From assembly GCF_003994465.1 (NCBI RefSeq), contig NZ_RZNX01000012.1, forward strand, positions 1 to 46,015: a stretch of DNA of 46,015 bases. The letters are read 5' to 3'. The translations under genes and the position numbers were made by a program. Positions 44,519 to 46,015 of the stretch are shown one piece after another. The stretch is from Paenibacillus zeisoli (GTDB lineage: Bacteria; Bacillota; Bacilli; Paenibacillales; Paenibacillaceae). The notes under the pieces are model-generated. The model was not told where the DNA came from. It made no database searches and was given only the letters and a program-made list of their open reading frames with translations. The first letter of the stretch is position 1; each line of letters begins with the position of its first letter.

Positions 44519-44704
44519 TAACGTTCTTGTATCTTCAAACCCAAGAGGCTTATGGCAGGCGTAGCTGCTGGCATTCTAATAGATCTTGCGCAAGCGCGGG
44601 TCCGACGGACTTAGCCAGTGCAGGGTTGTCCGGCTGCTTTCACTTCCCCGAAATCCTTCTGCCGGACCGAGGGCCGGATGGCCCGATGCACGAATATGGT
44701 GTTA
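44519..44704. repeat. attC-like palindrome 1
   Basis: Begins TAACGTTCTTGTAT and ends GAATATGGTGTTA. In between it has GGTCCGACGGACTTAGCC, GTCCGGC...GCCGGAC arms and a GGGCC-GGAT-GGCCC hairpin. The two ends are imperfect inverted repeats. The right two thirds are nearly identical to palindrome 3; the left third differs. Confidence 0.8.
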
Positions 44705-44790
44705 TCTGTAGTAAATGCCTTCTTCGAAATGCCTTCGCTTTCCCACGGGGTAAGCTTCGGTTCCGAATCCGCTTCGTCTATGACCTCCAT
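44611..44790 (-). CDS. Candidate small gene of cassette A (59 codons), uncertain
   Basis: An ATG at 44790, 8-10 nt after AAGGATG, opens a 59-codon frame beginning MEVIDEADSEPKLTPWESEG that runs into palindrome 1. The near-identical cassette C (start 45846, stop at 45694) shares the first 19 codons except one, but a 2-nt length difference then changes its frame. Either a very short peptide or no protein is made. I list it because cassette A otherwise has no content. Confidence 0.25.
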   Translation of the reverse strand: MEVIDEADSEPKLTPWESEGISKKAFTTDNTIFVHRAIRPSVRQKDFGEVKAAGQPCTG

Positions 44791-44836
44791 ATTCTATACA
44801 TCCTTGTTAATTGCTCTCTTAAGCATTTATTGCAGA

Positions 44837-45025
44837 TAACGTTCGTGTATTCACGACGCCCCACCACCCGAAAGGAGCGAAGCGACTGGCCGCGACGCGG
44901 TTGGGTGGTGCGGGTGTGTCCGGTTGATTATACTTCCTCGCTATTGAAATTCTCCATTTTGAACACGCTTCATACTTCTGCCGGACCATGCAGCCATAAG
45001 GCTGCGATGCGTTAATATGGTGTTA
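44837..45025. repeat. attC-like palindrome 2
   Basis: Begins TAACGTTCGTGTATTCACGA and ends TTAATATGGTGTTA. A variable stem CACCACCC...GGGTGGTG is followed by GTCCGG, an AT-rich insertion, CTTCTGCCGGACC and a CAGCC-ATAA-GGCTG hairpin. Ends as in the other palindromes, centre different. Confidence 0.8.
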
Positions 45026-45607
45026 TCGGAAGTCACTTCTTCTTGCTTAAACATTCAATTTCTCTTTTATATGTTTTGGAATTATATTTTCGGCTATTAT
45101 CGTTTGCCATACCCAAAAAATCAAATTCCTTGTTTTATCGATTGTAGTATTGTATTGCTCTTTAGATCTAAGATAGTAGTCTCTTAAATCATTTGACAAA
45201 CATTCCTCGAGTTTATTTAGATGTTCCTCTGTAAAGACGAAATTTAAATCATGTGCAAACTTATTTCTAAATTTATTTAGTTCATTTATTACACTATAAT
45301 ACTCTAAATCTAAAGCACCTATTGCAAACACAAGTCTAGTAAAATCGGAGAATTTAAGTCTATCTCCGAGCATTTCTGGATGAGCTAGGCTTTTTTCTAA
45401 AATTTGCTTAAGTTCATGTTCAATGTACAAATGACCTCTAAGAATTATTTGAATTATGTTTTCACTTCTAGTATCTTCTTCAAATTTACTGAATTGCAAT
45501 TCAAATTTCTCTAGTATTTGAAGGGTTTCATTTGCATCTTCATTATTCAATTCTAACGGTTTCATATGTTTTCCTCTTCTCTTCCGTTCTTAAGTGATTT
45601 CCGATAA
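45023..45607. mobile_element. Cassette B, between attC-like sites 2 and 3
   Basis: The left end reads GTTATCGGAAGTCACTT; the right end, reverse complemented, reads GTTATCGGAAATCACTT: 16 of 17 bases agree. Neighbouring cassettes have GTTATCTG instead. The matching ends lie within one cassette and not across one palindrome, as expected if the cassette once closed into a circle by recombination at G-TTA. It contains one compact leftward gene. Confidence 0.65.
45047..45565 (-). CDS. HEPN-like protein in cassette B
   Basis: A 172-residue, AT-rich coding region, unlike the GC-rich palindromes around it. The protein is helical and contains LRGHLYIEHELKQILEKSL and LNKFRNKFAHDLNF. Arg100-x4-His105 (RNKFAH) is the R-x4-6-H pattern of HEPN domains, many of which are RNases in toxin-antitoxin, abortive infection or CRISPR systems. 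The gene fills the cassette: 38 nt from the cassette end to the ATG with AGAGG, and about 20 nt from the stop to the next palindrome. No antitoxin partner is beside it. Toxicity or RNase activity is inference. Confidence 0.7.
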   Translation of the reverse strand: MKPLELNNEDANETLQILEKFELQFSKFEEDTRSENIIQIILRGHLYIEHELKQILEKSLAHPEMLGDRLKFSDFTRLVFAIGALDLEYYSVINELNKFRNKFAHDLNFVFTEEHLNKLEECLSNDLRDYYLRSKEQYNTTIDKTRNLIFWVWQTIIAENIIPKHIKEKLNV

Positions 45608-45758
45608 CATTCTTGTGTTCACGAACCCTCACTGGCTTAAGCGCGCAAGCGCGGGTCCGACGGACTTAGCCGTGCAGGGTTGCCCGGCTGCTTTCACTTC
45701 CCCGAAATCCTTCTGCCGGACCGAGGGCCGGATGGCCCGATGCATGAATATGGTGTTA
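45605..45758. repeat. attC-like palindrome 3
   Basis: Begins TAACATTCTTGTGTTCACGA and ends GAATATGGTGTTA. Central arms AACCCTCACTGGCTTAAG and CTTAGCCGTGCAGGGTT pair almost fully around GCGCGCAAGCGC and GGTCCGACGG. From GCGCAAGCGCGGG rightward it is nearly identical to palindrome 1. Confidence 0.8.
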
Positions 45759-45895
45759 TCTGTAGTAAATGCCCTCCTCGAATTGCCTCTTCGCTTTCCC
45801 ACGGGGTAAGCTTCGGTTCCGAATCCGTTTCGTCTATGACCTCCATATTCTATACATCCTTGTTGATTGTTCTCTTAAGCATTTATTGCAGATAA
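45756..45895. mobile_element. Cassette C, near-identical copy of cassette A (44702-44839)
   Basis: About 128 bp of unique sequence matches 44705-44836 with few differences (TAGTAAATGCC at the start, GCATTTATTGCAGA at the end). Its ends are mutual inverted repeats (GTTATCTGTAGTAAATGC against GTTATCTGCAATAAATGC). Together with palindrome 3 it repeats the unit cassette A plus palindrome 1, so one whole cassette with its site is present twice, separated by cassette B. Confidence 0.65.
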
Positions 45896-45987
45896 CGTCT
45901 TTGTATTCACGACGTCGATCCCCCTTAGATAGTTCTTATCTTAGGGGGACCGAGGGCCGGATGGCCCGATGCGAGAATATGGTGTTA
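45893..45987. repeat. attC-like palindrome 4
   Basis: The shortest (95 bp): TAACGTCTTTGTATTCACGA, a perfect stem CCCCCTTAGATA-GTTC-TTATCTTAGGGGG with one bulge, the GGGCC-GGAT-GGCCC hairpin and GAATATGGTGTTA. Here the right end continues GTTAGAT, which fits the integron core GTTRRRY exactly. The next cassette runs off the window at 46015. Confidence 0.8.
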
Positions 45988-46015
45988 GATGAAGTGGGCG
46001 ACTTCTTTGAATTTG

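Noticed and set aside
44519..44704. Palindromes as simple MITE insertions
   Set aside because: A MITE would be flanked by a target duplication across the palindrome. Here the matching flanks are at the two ends of each segment between palindromes, which a MITE does not explain. Not fully excluded without related genomes.
44527..45015. A 162-codon rightward frame through palindromes 1 and 2
   Set aside because: It has no ribosome binding site and reads through two structured repeats; palindromes give long frames by base composition. Similar rightward frames at 45594-45895 are rejected for the same reason.

Overview
The window looks like a chromosomal segment of a spore-forming Firmicute close to Paenibacillus. 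The evidence is spo0F and bofA, a long Bacillus-type SRP RNA, a delta subunit of RNA polymerase, and two conserved Bacillales gene clusters: dnaX-yaaK-recR-yaaL-bofA leading into an rRNA operon, and rpoE-pyrG-spo0F-fba-murA-rho-rpmE. All calls come from reading the sequence; no database search was run.

Layout. 1-4141 is the dnaX/recR/bofA block and the SRP RNA gene, transcribed leftward, with what looks like a tandem rRNA-operon promoter at the left edge. 4223-5637 is a rightward gene for a secreted GH18-like protein with copper-amine-oxidase-type repeats. 5691-14425 is the leftward rpoE-to-rpmE housekeeping cluster. It has a probable CTP-sensing attenuator before pyrG, a sigma-H-type promoter before spo0F, and an unassigned radical SAM gene between rho and rpmE. 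14891-22253 holds an intracellular subtilisin-like protease, a GC-rich repeat patch, ywiB-argS, a radical SAM gene of the SPL/Rv2578c type behind a promoter carrying a LexA-like box, and speE-speB.

From about 22.5 to 44.5 kb lies an accessory stretch of small, almost all leftward genes. It contains four Nudix hydrolases, three VOC proteins, two GNAT acetyltransferases, two SRPBCC proteins, P-loop kinases, a PP2C-like phosphatase, a GrpB protein, a VanZ protein, small membrane proteins and several broken genes.

The most unusual part is the right end (44519-46015). Four long imperfect palindromes beginning TAAC and ending GTTA separate short segments. The two ends of each complete segment are inverted copies of each other, and they differ between segments (TTATCTG...CAGATAA versus TTATCGG...CCGATAA). 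This is the arrangement expected of excisable integron-type gene cassettes with attC-like sites. One cassette carries a HEPN-like gene, and one small cassette is present twice together with its own palindrome. No integrase gene is inside the window.
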